Notes: a model not told the origin generated them from the letters alone. Positions 50,213 to 58,049 are shown, counted from the first letter of the stretch. The stretch: DNA of 64,000 nt from Pacificimonas sp036351775 (GCA_036351775.1 JAZBPX010000004.1:1-64000); one strand, 5' to 3'. Translations and numbers: made by a program.

Positions 50213-50335
50213 TCTCCCCTCCCTCTAGGGGAGGGGCCGGGGGAGGGGCTTTCTGCCACGACGTCATCACTGGCGAGAACACCCCCACCAAAGAAGCCCC
50301 TCCCCTCAATCCCCTCCCCTAGAGGGAGGGGAGGA
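50213..50335. repeat. Palindromic repeat (CCCTCCCTCTAGGGGAGG family), copy 2
   Basis: Opens CTCCCCTCCCTCTAGGGGAG and closes CCCCTCCCCTAGAGGGAGGG. Direct orientation relative to the copy at 48843, so the acyl-CoA dehydrogenase gene is bracketed by the two copies. The interior differs between copies. Confidence 0.85.
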
Positions 50336-50338
50336 GCA

Positions 50339-52312
50339 TCATTCGAACTCCATGATCACATCGTCCACGGCGAGGCTCTGGCCCTCCTCGGCCCTGATCG
50401 CGCTCACGATGGCCTGCTTTTCGGCGCGGAGGATGTTTTCCATTTTCATGGCCTCGACGACGGCAAGCGGCTGGCCCGGCTGCACCTCCTCGCCCTCCGC
50501 GACGTTCAGGCTGACCACCAGCCCCGGCATCGGGCACAGCAGGAACTTCGACAGGTCCGGCGGCACCTTTTCGATCATGTGCGACAGGTGCGCCGCCAGC
50601 CGGTGCGGCACGACCAGCGCGTGATGCTTCGCGCCCTGCGTCGTCAGCTGCCAGCCGACGCCGTCCCGCTCCACCTGAACGGTCACGTCGACATCCTCGG
50701 CGGTCACCTGCGTCAGGCTCATGCCGGGGAACCAGTCGCAGTGGCCCGCGACCACCTCGCCGTCGACCGTTGCCTGCCCATCGCCCAGCACGACATGATG
50801 GTCGCTGCCGCCCATCCGGACGAGCCATTCGGTATCGATGGTGCGCGGCTCGCCAAGCTGCCCGTCGATGCGCGCCGCCCGCGCCTGGTGCGAAAACTCG
50901 ATCCCCGCGACCGCAGCAACCAGCGCCTTCCTTAGCCTGTCCGAGGCCGGCGCACCCTCGAACCCGTCCGGATATTCCTCCGCGATGAAGCCGGTCGTGA
51001 TGTCGCCCGACCGAAAGCGCGGGTGCTGCATCACCGCGGCCAGGAAATCGATATTATGGCTGATGCCGCGGATCAGATATTTGTCGAGCGCCGCGAGATT
51101 GCGGTCGATCGCCTCTTCGCGCGTCTCGCCATAGGTGATCAGCTTGGCGATCATCGGATCGTAGAACATCGAGATTTCGCTGCCCGGCGTCACGCCCGTA
51201 TCGACGCGCACCTCGCCCTCGATTTCCTCCGGCGGCTGATAGGTCGTCAGGCGGCCGATGGAGGGCAGGAAGGAGCGGTAGGGGTCCTCGGCATAGACGC
51301 GGCTTTCCATCGCCCAGCCGGTCAGGGTCACGTCCTCCTGCGTCAGGCTCAGTTCCTCACCCGCCGCCACGCGGATCATCTGCTCGACAAGGTCCAGCCC
51401 CGTCACCAGTTCCGTCACCGGATGCTCGACCTGCAGCCGCGTATTCATCTCCAGGAAGTAGAAGCTGCGGTCCGCGCCCGCGATGAACTCCACCGTCCCC
51501 GCCGAGGTATAACCGACGGCCTTCGCCAGCTCGACGGCCTGCTCGCCCATCGCCTTTCGCATGTCCGGCGTCACGAAGGGCGAGGGCGCCTCCTCGATCA
51601 CCTTCTGGTGGCGGCGCTGGATCGAACATTCGCGCTCGCCGAGGTAGATGCAGTTACCGTGCGAATCGCCGAGCACCTGGATCTCGATATGGCGCGGCTG
51701 TTCGACGAATTTCTCGATGAACACGCGGTCATCGCCAAAGCTGTTCAGCCCCTCCGACTTCGTCGCCGGAAAGCCCTCCCGCACGTCATTCTCGTTATAG
51801 GCGAGGCGCATGCCCTTGCCGCCGCCGCCCGCAGAGGCCTTCATCATCACCGGATAGCCGATGTCGCCGGCGATCTTCACCGCATGATCGGTATCCTCGA
51901 TCTCGCCGACGAAGCCGGGCACGACGCTGACGCCCGCCTCGCGCGCCAGCTTCTTCGATTCGATCTTGTCGCCCATCGCCGCAATCGCGTTGGCGGGCGG
52001 CCCGATGAAGGTGATCCCCTCCTTGTCCAGCGCCTCCCGAAATGACGCGCGCTCCGACAGGAAGCCGTAGCCCGGGTGCACCGCGTCCGCGCCCGTGTCC
52101 TTGCAGGCCTGGATGATTTTTTCCGGGACGAGATAGCTTTCCGACGCCGGCGCCGGCCCGATCCGCACCGCCTCGTCCGCCATCCGCACGTGCAGCGCAT
52201 CCGCGTCCGCGTCCGAATAGACCGCGACCGTCGCGATCCCCATCTCGCGCGCGGTCTTGATGACGCGGCAGGCAATCTCGCCGCGATTGGCGATCAGGAT
52301 TTTCTTCAGCAA
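50339..52312 (-). CDS. pccA: Propionyl-CoA carboxylase alpha subunit (biotin carboxylase plus BCCP)
   Basis: 657 residues from TTG 52312 (MLKKILIANRGEIACRV) with GGGAG nine bases upstream; the longer frame to 52369 adds a basic Arg-rich stretch unlike the family. Biotin carboxylase domain 1-450 (ASAGGGGKGMR ATP loop, EMNTRLQVEHPVTE), BT domain about 500-580, and C-terminal biotinyl domain with Lys623 in EAMKMEN. FLLCPMPGLVVSLNV and the ending AVDDVIMEFE favour the propionyl- over the methylcrotonyl-CoA enzyme. It carboxylates propionyl-CoA with a beta subunit (pccB), which is not in this window. Confidence 0.92.
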   Translation of the reverse strand: MLKKILIANRGEIACRVIKTAREMGIATVAVYSDADADALHVRMADEAVRIGPAPASESYLVPEKIIQACKDTGADAVHPGYGFLSERASFREALDKEGITFIGPPANAIAAMGDKIESKKLAREAGVSVVPGFVGEIEDTDHAVKIAGDIGYPVMMKASAGGGGKGMRLAYNENDVREGFPATKSEGLNSFGDDRVFIEKFVEQPRHIEIQVLGDSHGNCIYLGERECSIQRRHQKVIEEAPSPFVTPDMRKAMGEQAVELAKAVGYTSAGTVEFIAGADRSFYFLEMNTRLQVEHPVTELVTGLDLVEQMIRVAAGEELSLTQEDVTLTGWAMESRVYAEDPYRSFLPSIGRLTTYQPPEEIEGEVRVDTGVTPGSEISMFYDPMIAKLITYGETREEAIDRNLAALDKYLIRGISHNIDFLAAVMQHPRFRSGDITTGFIAEEYPDGFEGAPASDRLRKALVAAVAGIEFSHQARAARIDGQLGEPRTIDTEWLVRMGGSDHHVVLGDGQATVDGEVVAGHCDWFPGMSLTQVTAEDVDVTVQVERDGVGWQLTTQGAKHHALVVPHRLAAHLSHMIEKVPPDLSKFLLCPMPGLVVSLNVAEGEEVQPGQPLAVVEAMKMENILRAEKQAIVSAIRAEEGQSLAVDDVIMEFE

Positions 52313-52422
52313 GGTTCTTGGCTCCCTGGTCCGCCGCCGTCTTTGGCGGCGCGGGGGGCGCGCGGTCAAGGCGAAGGGTGGCCGTGCCTTTTGCTAGGCG
52401 GCACGCGAGCGCACCCCACTTA

Positions 52423-52528
52423 CCCGTCATTCCCGCGAACGCGGGGATCCAGCCGCGCCGCTGAACAGCACAGGCTCGGCTGCGCCCTCGCCCATCTGCT
52501 GGATTCCCGCGTTCGTGGGAATGACGGG
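52423..52528. repeat. 106-bp palindromic repeat, left border of the GIY-YIG cassette
   Basis: Opens CCCGTCATTCCCGCGAACGC and closes GCGTTCGTGGGAATGACGGG, inverted arms. The interior shares ATCCAGCCGC, ACAGGCTCGGCT and CTGGATTCCCGCGTTCG with the copy at 52879 in the same orientation, so the two are direct copies of equal length. Confidence 0.9.
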
Positions 52529-52546
52529 TTTGGTAACGATGCTGTC

Positions 52547-52876
52547 CTAACCATCCTCAAGTGGCGGCATACCGATCAGGGTAACCGCCAGATCATCCCA
52601 GTCCGGGTTCATCCTCTCAATCAGATCGAGTTTCCACGCCCGCCGCCATTTCTTGATCGCCTTCTCGCGCGCGATGGCGGCGTCGATCCGGTCATGCGTT
52701 TCGTACCAGACGAGCCGCTTGACGCCGTGCGCCTTCGAGAAACCGGGTATGTCGCCCTGCCGATGTTCGGAGATACGCCGCTCGATGTCGGACGTTACGC
52801 CGAGATAGAGCGTCCCGTTGCGCGCACTTGCGAGGAGGTAGACGTAGCCACTGCGCAAAGTCGGTTCTCCCCCCAT
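52547..52876 (-). CDS. GIY-YIG nuclease family protein (single-domain)
   Basis: 109 residues. The GIY-YIG core is visible as SGYVYLLAS followed by NGTLYLGVTSDIERRISEHR (the Y-x-G part reads YLG), with the catalytic Arg in ERRISEHRQG and the Glu/Lys in EKAIKKWRRAWKLDLIE. Stand-alone proteins of this type (UPF0213/YhbQ-like) are presumed nucleases without known targets. The gene occupies nearly the whole space between two 106-bp direct repeats: its stop is 18 bases from the left copy and its ATG two bases from the right copy, so the right repeat provides the promoter and ribosome-site region. No good Shine-Dalgarno is seen. It interrupts pccA and accC on the same strand. Confidence 0.9.
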   Translation of the reverse strand: MGGEPTLRSGYVYLLASARNGTLYLGVTSDIERRISEHRQGDIPGFSKAHGVKRLVWYETHDRIDAAIAREKAIKKWRRAWKLDLIERMNPDWDDLAVTLIGMPPLEDG

Positions 52877-52878
52877 TT

Positions 52879-52984
52879 CCCGTCATTCCCGCGAACGCGG
52901 GAATCCAGCCGCACCGCGGTTCGGTAACAGGCTCGGCTTCGCCATCGCTGTCCACTGGATTCCCGCGTTCGCGGGAATGACGGG
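52879..52984. repeat. 106-bp palindromic repeat, right border of the GIY-YIG cassette
   Basis: Opens CCCGTCATTCCCGCGAACGC and closes GCGTTCGCGGGAATGACGGG, perfect inverted arms over about 21 bases. Same length and orientation as 52423-52528. The two copies plus the gene form a 562-bp unit (52423-52984). Confidence 0.9.
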
Positions 52985-53020
52985 AGGGGAAAGGTCAGCC
53001 TCAACCCTCCTCAACCCGCC

Positions 53021-54367
53021 TCAGTCCTCCGCCGCCGCCAGCCATGCCTCCAACCACTTGATCGAATAGTCGCCCGACAGCACGTCCGGTTCCTCGACCA
53101 GCCGCTGGTGCAGCGGGATGGTCGTTTTCGGCCCCTCGATCACATATTCGCGCAGCGCGCGCTTCAGGCGCTTCAGGCACCCCTCCCGCGTGTTGCCGTA
53201 GACGATCAGCTTCGAAATCAGCGAATCATAATAGGGCGGGATGCGGTACCCGTCATAGAGCCCGCTATCCACCCGCACATGCAGCCCGCCGGGCGCGTGA
53301 TAGGCCGTCACCAGCCCCGGTGAGGGCGCGAAGGTCTGCGGGTCCTCGGCGTTGATGCGGCACTCGATGGCATGGCCGCGCAGCACGACCTCGTCCTGCG
53401 TCACCGACAGGCCCAGGCCCGCCGCCACGCGGATCTGTTCGCGCACCAGGTCCATGCCGGCGATCGCCTCGGTCACCGGATGCTCGACCTGCAGGCGCGT
53501 GTTCATCTCGATGAAGTAGAACTCGCCGTTCTCGTACAGGAACTCGATCGTGCCTGCGCCGCGGTAGCCCATTTCCGCGATCGCCTTGCGGCACACCTCG
53601 CCCATGTCGGCGCGCTGTGTCTCGGTCAGTGCAGGCGAGGGTGCCTCCTCGAACACCTTCTGGTGCCGCCGCTGCAGCGAACAGTCGCGCTCGCCGAGGT
53701 GGATCGCCCCGCCTGCGCCGTCGCCGAACACCTGGAACTCGATATGGCGCGGATTGCCGAGATATTTCTCGATATAGACCGTGTCGTCGCCGAACGCGGA
53801 CTTTGCTTCCGCCTTCGCCTGGCTCAGCATGGTCGCCAGCTTGTCCTCGCTCTCGACGACCTTCATGCCGCGCCCGCCGCCGCCCGAGGCTGCCTTCACA
53901 AGGATCGGATAGCCGCATTCCGCGCCCACCGCCCGCGCCTCGTCCTCGGTCGTCACCGCGCCCGCTGAGCCCGGCACCAGCGGCAGGCCGACGGCCCCCG
54001 CGGTCTTCTTCGCCGCCACCTTGTCGCCCATGATGCGGATATGCTCCGCGGTCGGCCCGATGAAGGCGATGCCGTGCGCCTCGACGATCTCCGCGAACTT
54101 CGCGTTTTCAGAAAGGAAGCCGTAGCCCGGATGGATCGCGTCCGCCCCCGACACCTCGGCCGCCGCGATGATGGCGGCCATGTTCAGGTAGCTCTCGGTG
54201 GCGCTCGGCGGGCCGATGCACACCGCCTCGTCGGCCAGCCGCACATGCTTGGCGTCGGCATCGGCGGTGGAATGTACCGCGACCGTGCCGATGCCCATGT
54301 CGTGACAGGCGCGCAGGACACGCAGCGCGATTTCGCCGCGATTGGCGATCAGGACCTTTTCGAACAT
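53021..54367 (-). CDS. accC: Acetyl-CoA carboxylase, biotin carboxylase subunit
   Basis: 448 residues, the free biotin carboxylase of fatty-acid synthesis. It starts MFEKVLIANRGEIALRVLRA. The ATP-binding glycine loop is KAASGGGGRGMKVV; catalytic and metal residues lie in FYFIEMNTRLQVEHPVTEAI. Length fits AccC, without extra BT or BCCP parts. It lies nine bases downstream of accB, the standard accBC operon, here led by aroQ as is common in Alphaproteobacteria. Confidence 0.97.
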   Translation of the reverse strand: MFEKVLIANRGEIALRVLRACHDMGIGTVAVHSTADADAKHVRLADEAVCIGPPSATESYLNMAAIIAAAEVSGADAIHPGYGFLSENAKFAEIVEAHGIAFIGPTAEHIRIMGDKVAAKKTAGAVGLPLVPGSAGAVTTEDEARAVGAECGYPILVKAASGGGGRGMKVVESEDKLATMLSQAKAEAKSAFGDDTVYIEKYLGNPRHIEFQVFGDGAGGAIHLGERDCSLQRRHQKVFEEAPSPALTETQRADMGEVCRKAIAEMGYRGAGTIEFLYENGEFYFIEMNTRLQVEHPVTEAIAGMDLVREQIRVAAGLGLSVTQDEVVLRGHAIECRINAEDPQTFAPSPGLVTAYHAPGGLHVRVDSGLYDGYRIPPYYDSLISKLIVYGNTREGCLKRLKRALREYVIEGPKTTIPLHQRLVEEPDVLSGDYSIKWLEAWLAAAED

Positions 54368-54376
54368 GCGCGCGGC

Positions 54377-54853
54377 CTATTCGATGATCGCAAGAAGCTG
54401 GTCATACTCCACCGGCTCCTCGTTCGCGACGCACAGCTGCGCGACCTTGCCCGCCTTTGTCGCGGTGATCGGGTTCATCACCTTCATCGCCTCGATGATC
54501 AGGATCGTGTCCCCGACCGCGACCTGATCCCCCACCTTGACGAAGGCGGGCTTGCCCGGTTCCGGCGACATATAGACGGTGCCGACCATCGGCGACTTCA
54601 GCGCGCCGGGGTGGGCGGAAAGGTCCTGCCCGCTCTCCGAATCTGAGGCGGCGGCGGCGGCAGGGGCGGCCGCCGCGGCAGCCATCGGCGCGGCCATCAC
54701 CGGCGCGGCGGCAACCCCGCCGCGCGCAACACGGATTTTCCGGTCACCGTCCTCGACCTCGATCTCGGTCAGCCCGGTATCGCCCAGCAGCTCGGCCAGT
54801 TCGCGGACCAGATTGGTATCGACGGTCATCCCGCCCTTTTTGGCGTCAGCCAT
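54377..54853 (-). CDS. accB: Biotin carboxyl carrier protein of acetyl-CoA carboxylase
   Basis: 158 residues. N-terminal dimerising part (NLVRELAELLGDTGLTEIEV), an Ala-rich flexible linker around residues 50-75, and the C-terminal biotinyl domain PMVGTVYMSPEPGKPAFVKV with biotinylated Lys124 in IEAMKVMN. An alternative start at MTVDTNLV is possible. It sits between aroQ and accC. Confidence 0.97.
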   Translation of the reverse strand: MADAKKGGMTVDTNLVRELAELLGDTGLTEIEVEDGDRKIRVARGGVAAAPVMAAPMAAAAAAPAAAAASDSESGQDLSAHPGALKSPMVGTVYMSPEPGKPAFVKVGDQVAVGDTILIIEAMKVMNPITATKAGKVAQLCVANEEPVEYDQLLAIIE

Positions 54854-54886
54854 GCTCGTCCCCTGTTTATCGTTTGCGCGCGGCGT

Positions 54887-55306
54887 CTAAAGCGCCGCTG
54901 CGGCCCTTAGGGCGAGGCTGTAGCCCTCCGGCCCCAGTCCCGCAATGACACCCTTGGCAACGGGGCTGATGTGCGACCGGTGCCGAAACCGCTCCCGCGC
55001 ATGCGGATTGGACAGGTGCACCTCGATCACGGGCGTTTCTATGGCGGCAATCGCATCGCGGACGGCGATGCTGGTATGCGTATAGGCCCCGCCGTTCAAA
55101 ATGACCGCCTTCGCCCCGACCGAGGCGGCTTCCTGCAGCCAGTCGACCAAATGCCCCTCATGACTGGACTGGCGCAGGTCGATCTGCACGTTCAGCCCCT
55201 TCGCCTCGTCCTCCAGCCGCACGGCAATCTCGTCCAGTGTGGCCGACCCGTAAATTTCCGGCTCCCGCGTGCCAAGCAGGTTCAGGTTCGGCCCGTTGAG
55301 GACCAT
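54887..55306 (-). CDS. aroQ: Type II 3-dehydroquinate dehydratase
   Basis: 139 residues, third step of the shikimate pathway. The signature MVLNGPNLNLLGTREPEIYG includes the catalytic Tyr; other conserved blocks are RQSSHEGHLVDWLQ, NGGAYTHTSIAVRDA and EVHLSNPHARERF. The Met lies very close to the conserved block, so a few extra residues from an unusual start upstream cannot be excluded. It is the first gene of aroQ-accB-accC and diverges from thiSG. Confidence 0.95.
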   Translation of the reverse strand: MVLNGPNLNLLGTREPEIYGSATLDEIAVRLEDEAKGLNVQIDLRQSSHEGHLVDWLQEAASVGAKAVILNGGAYTHTSIAVRDAIAAIETPVIEVHLSNPHARERFRHRSHISPVAKGVIAGLGPEGYSLALRAAAAL

Positions 55307-55422
55307 GATTAACGGCGTATCGGGGGGCAGATCGGAAATGACGCGCTCGCTTCCGGTTGGTTCGCTTCGGTCCGCCGCCTATATCGCGCGGCAGCTTCGA
55401 ATGGAAACATGCTGAAAAGATC

Positions 55423-56415
55423 ATGGACGAAACGCTCTCCCTAACCGTGAACGGCGAACATCGCCGCATCCGCAAGCCTGCGACCGTCGAGGATCTGCTC
55501 CGCACCCTCGGCCAGGATCCGGCGTCCGTCGCGGTCGAGCGCAACATGGAGATCGTTCCGAAATCCACCTACGCCGACGTCCAGCTCGACAGCGGCGACG
55601 AGATCGAGGTCGTGCATTTCGTCGGCGGCGGCGACGCCGCGCCCGAGGATTCCGGCTGGTCGGTCGCGGGCCGCCCCTTCTCCTCGCGCCTGATCGTCGG
55701 CACCGGCAAATATAAGGATTTCGAGACCAACGCCCGCGCCGTCGAGGCGGCGGGCGCGGAAATCGTCACCGTCGCGGTCCGCCGCGTGAACGTCAGCGAT
55801 CCGTCCCAGCCGAAGCTGACCGATTTCATCGACCCGAAGAAGGTCGTCTATCTCCCCAACACCGCAGGCTGCTTCACCGCCGAGGACGCCATGCGCACGC
55901 TGCGGCTGGCGCGGGAGGCGGGCGGCTGGAAGCTCGTGAAGCTGGAAGTGCTGGGCGAGGCCAAATCGCTTTACCCCGACATGATCGAAACCATCCGCGC
56001 GACCGAGGAACTGGTAAAGGACGGCTTCGACGTCATGGTCTACTGCGCCGACGATCCCATTGCCGCGAAGAAGCTGGAAGATGTCGGCGCCTGCGCGATC
56101 ATGCCGCTTGGCGCGCCCATCGGCTCAGGGCTCGGCATCCAGAACCCCGTTACCATCCGCATGATCGTCGAACAGTCTTCGGTCCCTGTCCTCGTCGATG
56201 CGGGCGTCGGCTGTGCGTCCGATGCTGCAGCGGCAATGGAGCTCGGCTGCGACGGCGTCCTCATGAACACCGCCATCGCGGAGGCGAAAGACCCCGTCCG
56301 CATGGCCCGCGCCATGAAGCTGGCCGTCGAAGCGGGCCGCGACTCCTACCTCGCCGGCCGCATGGCGAAACGCCGCTACGCCGACCCGTCGAGCCCGCTG
56401 GCGGGGCTGATCTAA
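55423..56415 (+). CDS. thiG: ThiS-ThiG fusion: sulfur carrier protein joined to thiazole synthase
   Basis: 330 residues from ATG 55423. Residues 1-70 are a complete ThiS (SLTVNGEHRRIRKPATVEDL ... EIEVVHFVGGGD), with the Gly-Gly normally at the free C-terminus located at residues 68-70. Without a stop, it continues through a ten-residue linker into ThiG (about 77-330): FSSRLIVGTGKYKDF, LPNTAGCFTAEDAMRTLRLA, the Lys in LVKLEVLGE that forms the imine, and MPLGAPIGSGLGIQNP. It makes the thiazole half of thiamin from deoxyxylulose phosphate. In unfused systems ThiS carries sulfur as a C-terminal thiocarboxylate; here it would have to be cleaved or act differently. No TPP riboswitch is seen upstream. 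Confidence 0.92.
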   Translation: MDETLSLTVNGEHRRIRKPATVEDLLRTLGQDPASVAVERNMEIVPKSTYADVQLDSGDEIEVVHFVGGGDAAPEDSGWSVAGRPFSSRLIVGTGKYKDFETNARAVEAAGAEIVTVAVRRVNVSDPSQPKLTDFIDPKKVVYLPNTAGCFTAEDAMRTLRLAREAGGWKLVKLEVLGEAKSLYPDMIETIRATEELVKDGFDVMVYCADDPIAAKKLEDVGACAIMPLGAPIGSGLGIQNPVTIRMIVEQSSVPVLVDAGVGCASDAAAAMELGCDGVLMNTAIAEAKDPVRMARAMKLAVEAGRDSYLAGRMAKRRYADPSSPLAGLI

Positions 56416-56427
56416 GGACACAAACAG

Positions 56428-56558
56428 GCCCCCACCTAACCCCGGCCTTCGCCGGGGCAGGCTCTCCCCCGTGAGGCGGTGGAGGGACCTACTTTTCCTC
56501 CACCGCCTTGCGGGGGAGGTGGCCGAGCGGCGAAGCCGCGATGGTCGGAGGGGGCCAG
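56428..56558. repeat. Inverted-repeat-rich element after thiSG
   Basis: CCCCGGCCTTCGCCGGGG near 56450, then CGGTGGAGG (56477-56485) facing CCTCCACCG (56498-56506), and GGCGAAGCCG near 56528. This compound palindromic element differs in sequence from the other families in the window. It lies in an otherwise geneless 300-base spacer before csbD. Confidence 0.6.
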
Positions 56559-56590
56559 TAGTCAAACACTCCTGCCTCCTCAAAAAGACC

Positions 56591-56615
56591 GGAACAAAAC
56601 CGAAGCCGTTCCGTT
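56591..56615 (+). promoter_or_regulatory. Candidate EcfG (general stress) promoter of the csbD-like gene
   Basis: GGAAC (56591-56595) and CGTT (56612-56615) are exactly 16 bases apart, matching the EcfG consensus. It lies 99 bases before the ATG of the CsbD-family gene, a typical general-stress target. Confidence 0.7.
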
Positions 56616-56714
56616 CTTTAGGTGAATGCAACAGAGCGAGAAGAGCGCTCAGTCGGCGACGATGTTACCGCCACCTGACTGCGCCCCGCTCACAACCGGA
56701 AAGGACGACAATTC

Positions 56715-56906
56715 ATGTCTGGAACGACTGACAAGATCAAAGGCAACGCCAACGAAGCGGCCGGCAACATCAAGCAGGACATCGGTGACGCCACCGACAA
56801 CCGCCAGATGGAGCAGGAAGGCTTCGAGCAGGAGCGCAAGGGCGAAGCCCAGCAGCTCAAGGGCGAAATGAAGGACAAGGCGAAGGACCGTATCGACCGG
56901 GCCTGA
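56715..56906 (+). CDS. CsbD family stress-response protein
   Basis: 63 residues, very hydrophilic, no cysteine or aromatic core except one Phe. The opening TDKIKGNANEAAGNIKQDIG is diagnostic of CsbD, and the second half QQLKGEMKDKAKDRIDRA repeats the pattern. CsbD was first found as a general stress (sigma-B) gene in Bacillus; function unknown, probably unfolded or helical and protective. An EcfG-type promoter upstream supports stress control. GGAAAGGA precedes the start. Confidence 0.92.
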   Translation: MSGTTDKIKGNANEAAGNIKQDIGDATDNRQMEQEGFEQERKGEAQQLKGEMKDKAKDRIDRA

Positions 56907-56939
56907 CAAGCGACCCGTCTGAGAGAGTAACAAGACAGC

Positions 56940-56980
56940 GCGGGCGCTGGACCTTTCAGGGTTCGGCGCCCGCTGCTTTT
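56940..56980 (+). terminator. Terminator between csbD and tadA
   Basis: GCGGGCGC (56940-56947) pairs with GCGCCCGC (56966-56973) and is followed by TGCTTTTG. It ends the csbD transcript; tadA converges from the other side. Confidence 0.6.
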
Positions 56981-56993
56981 GTGCGTGTCCGTC

Positions 56994-57440
56994 CTACCGC
57001 CGCGCGCCGAAGAACGCCTTCAGCAGCGCCGCCGCCTCCTCGGCGCCGATGTCGGGATAGACCTCCGGCGCGTGGAGGCAGGTGTCGCTGGCGAACACCC
57101 GCGGGCCATTGACCACCGCCCCGCCCTTCGGGTCGTCCGCGCCGTAGTAAAGCCGCGCGATCCGCGCATGGCTGATCGCGCCCGCGCACATCGCGCACGG
57201 CTCCAGCGTCACATAAAGGTCGCACCCGCTCAGCCGGTAATCGCCCAGCCGCGCTGCCGCCGCGCGTATGGCCGCCAGTTCCGCATGCGCCGTCGGGTCA
57301 TTGTCCGCGCGCGTTCGGTTCCCCGCCTTCGCCAGCACTTCACTGCCGGACACGACAACGGCGCCGACGGGGACTTCACCCCGCAGCGCCGCCGCCTCTG
57401 CCTCTTCAAGGGCCAAGCGCATATACGGATTGCCCGTCAT
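56994..57440 (-). CDS. tadA: tRNA adenosine deaminase (TadA) / nucleoside deaminase
   Basis: 148 residues. Zinc-site motifs HAELAAIRAA (His and catalytic Glu) and EPCAMCAGAISHARI (two Cys). Opening MRLALEEAEAAALRGEVPVG and ARLYYGADDPKGGAV are characteristic of TadA. It converts the wobble adenosine of tRNA-Arg(ACG) to inosine and is usually essential. A related guanine or cytosine deaminase is less likely given these blocks. Confidence 0.92.
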   Translation of the reverse strand: MTGNPYMRLALEEAEAAALRGEVPVGAVVVSGSEVLAKAGNRTRADNDPTAHAELAAIRAAAARLGDYRLSGCDLYVTLEPCAMCAGAISHARIARLYYGADDPKGGAVVNGPRVFASDTCLHAPEVYPDIGAEEAAALLKAFFGARR

Positions 57441-57458
57441 GCGCCCGGCCCTAGACGT

Positions 57459-57617
57459 TTACCGTACGTAATTCACCCAGATCCCGTGGATCACGCCCGG
57501 AAGCCAGCCAAGCAGGGTCAGGATGATGTTGATCAGCAGATCCGAGCCCGCGCCCTTTCCCAGAAGGACGCCGATGGGCGGGATCAGGATGGTCAGGATC
57601 AATACCAGGATGGCCAT
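57459..57617 (-). CDS. YqaE/Pmp3 family small membrane protein
   Basis: 52 residues: two membrane helices (AILVLILTILIPPIGVLLG and LLINIILTLLGWLPGVIHGI) ending WVNYVR, a textbook Pmp3/YqaE proteolipid. Members help keep membrane potential under salt or acid stress in yeast and plants; the bacterial role is unclear. It lies 37 bases downstream of the acidic anchored protein gene on the same strand, probably co-transcribed. GGAACGAAAGG precedes the start. Confidence 0.92.
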   Translation of the reverse strand: MAILVLILTILIPPIGVLLGKGAGSDLLINIILTLLGWLPGVIHGIWVNYVR

Positions 57618-57654
57618 AGGTGAACCTTTCGTTCCTTTGTTGTCGGCTCAGGCC

Positions 57655-57930
57655 TCAGTTGACGTCGCCGTCATCGTCGGCGGGGTCCATGTCGACGCTC
57701 GGCAGGTCGCCGTCGACGTCCAGGTCGACATCCACCGCGCCGGGATCGACATCGATGTCGGCCGTGTCCACCTGGACTTCGGGCAGGCTGCCGCCCTCGG
57801 CGGTGGCTTCCACATCGACGTCGGGAAGCGTCACGTCGCCTTCGGAATCGAAGTCGATGACGTCGGTCACAAGCAGCAGGATGAAAATCGCAACGGCTGC
57901 GATGATGATCCACAACAGGGTCTTATTCAT
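57655..57930 (-). CDS. Single-pass protein with an acidic (V/I)DVD-repeat tail
   Basis: 91 residues from ATG 57930 (GGGG seven bases upstream). One membrane helix (TLLWIIIAAVAIFILLLV) is followed by about 70 residues very rich in Asp and Glu, with the recurring units LPDVDVE, LPEVQVD, IDVD, VDVDLDVD and LPSVDMD. The tail could bind cations outside the membrane. I do not recognise a named family. It leads the Pmp3 gene in an apparent two-gene unit and diverges from hisC. Confidence 0.75.
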   Translation of the reverse strand: MNKTLLWIIIAAVAIFILLLVTDVIDFDSEGDVTLPDVDVEATAEGGSLPEVQVDTADIDVDPGAVDVDLDVDGDLPSVDMDPADDDGDVN

Positions 57931-58049
57931 ATCCATTCCCCTTTTCTCGTCTCTCGGGTGCGGCTTCAACACGCAGCCCCCGCCATTGGTTGCAGCCGGC
58001 CCCCGCCGCCGCTAGCCCCGCGCCTGTCCGTTAAGAGCGAGAGAGCCCG

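Noticed and set aside
55307..55422. TPP riboswitch in front of thiSG
   Set aside because: The conserved CUGAGA core of the THI box is absent from the short spacer, so I cannot support one.
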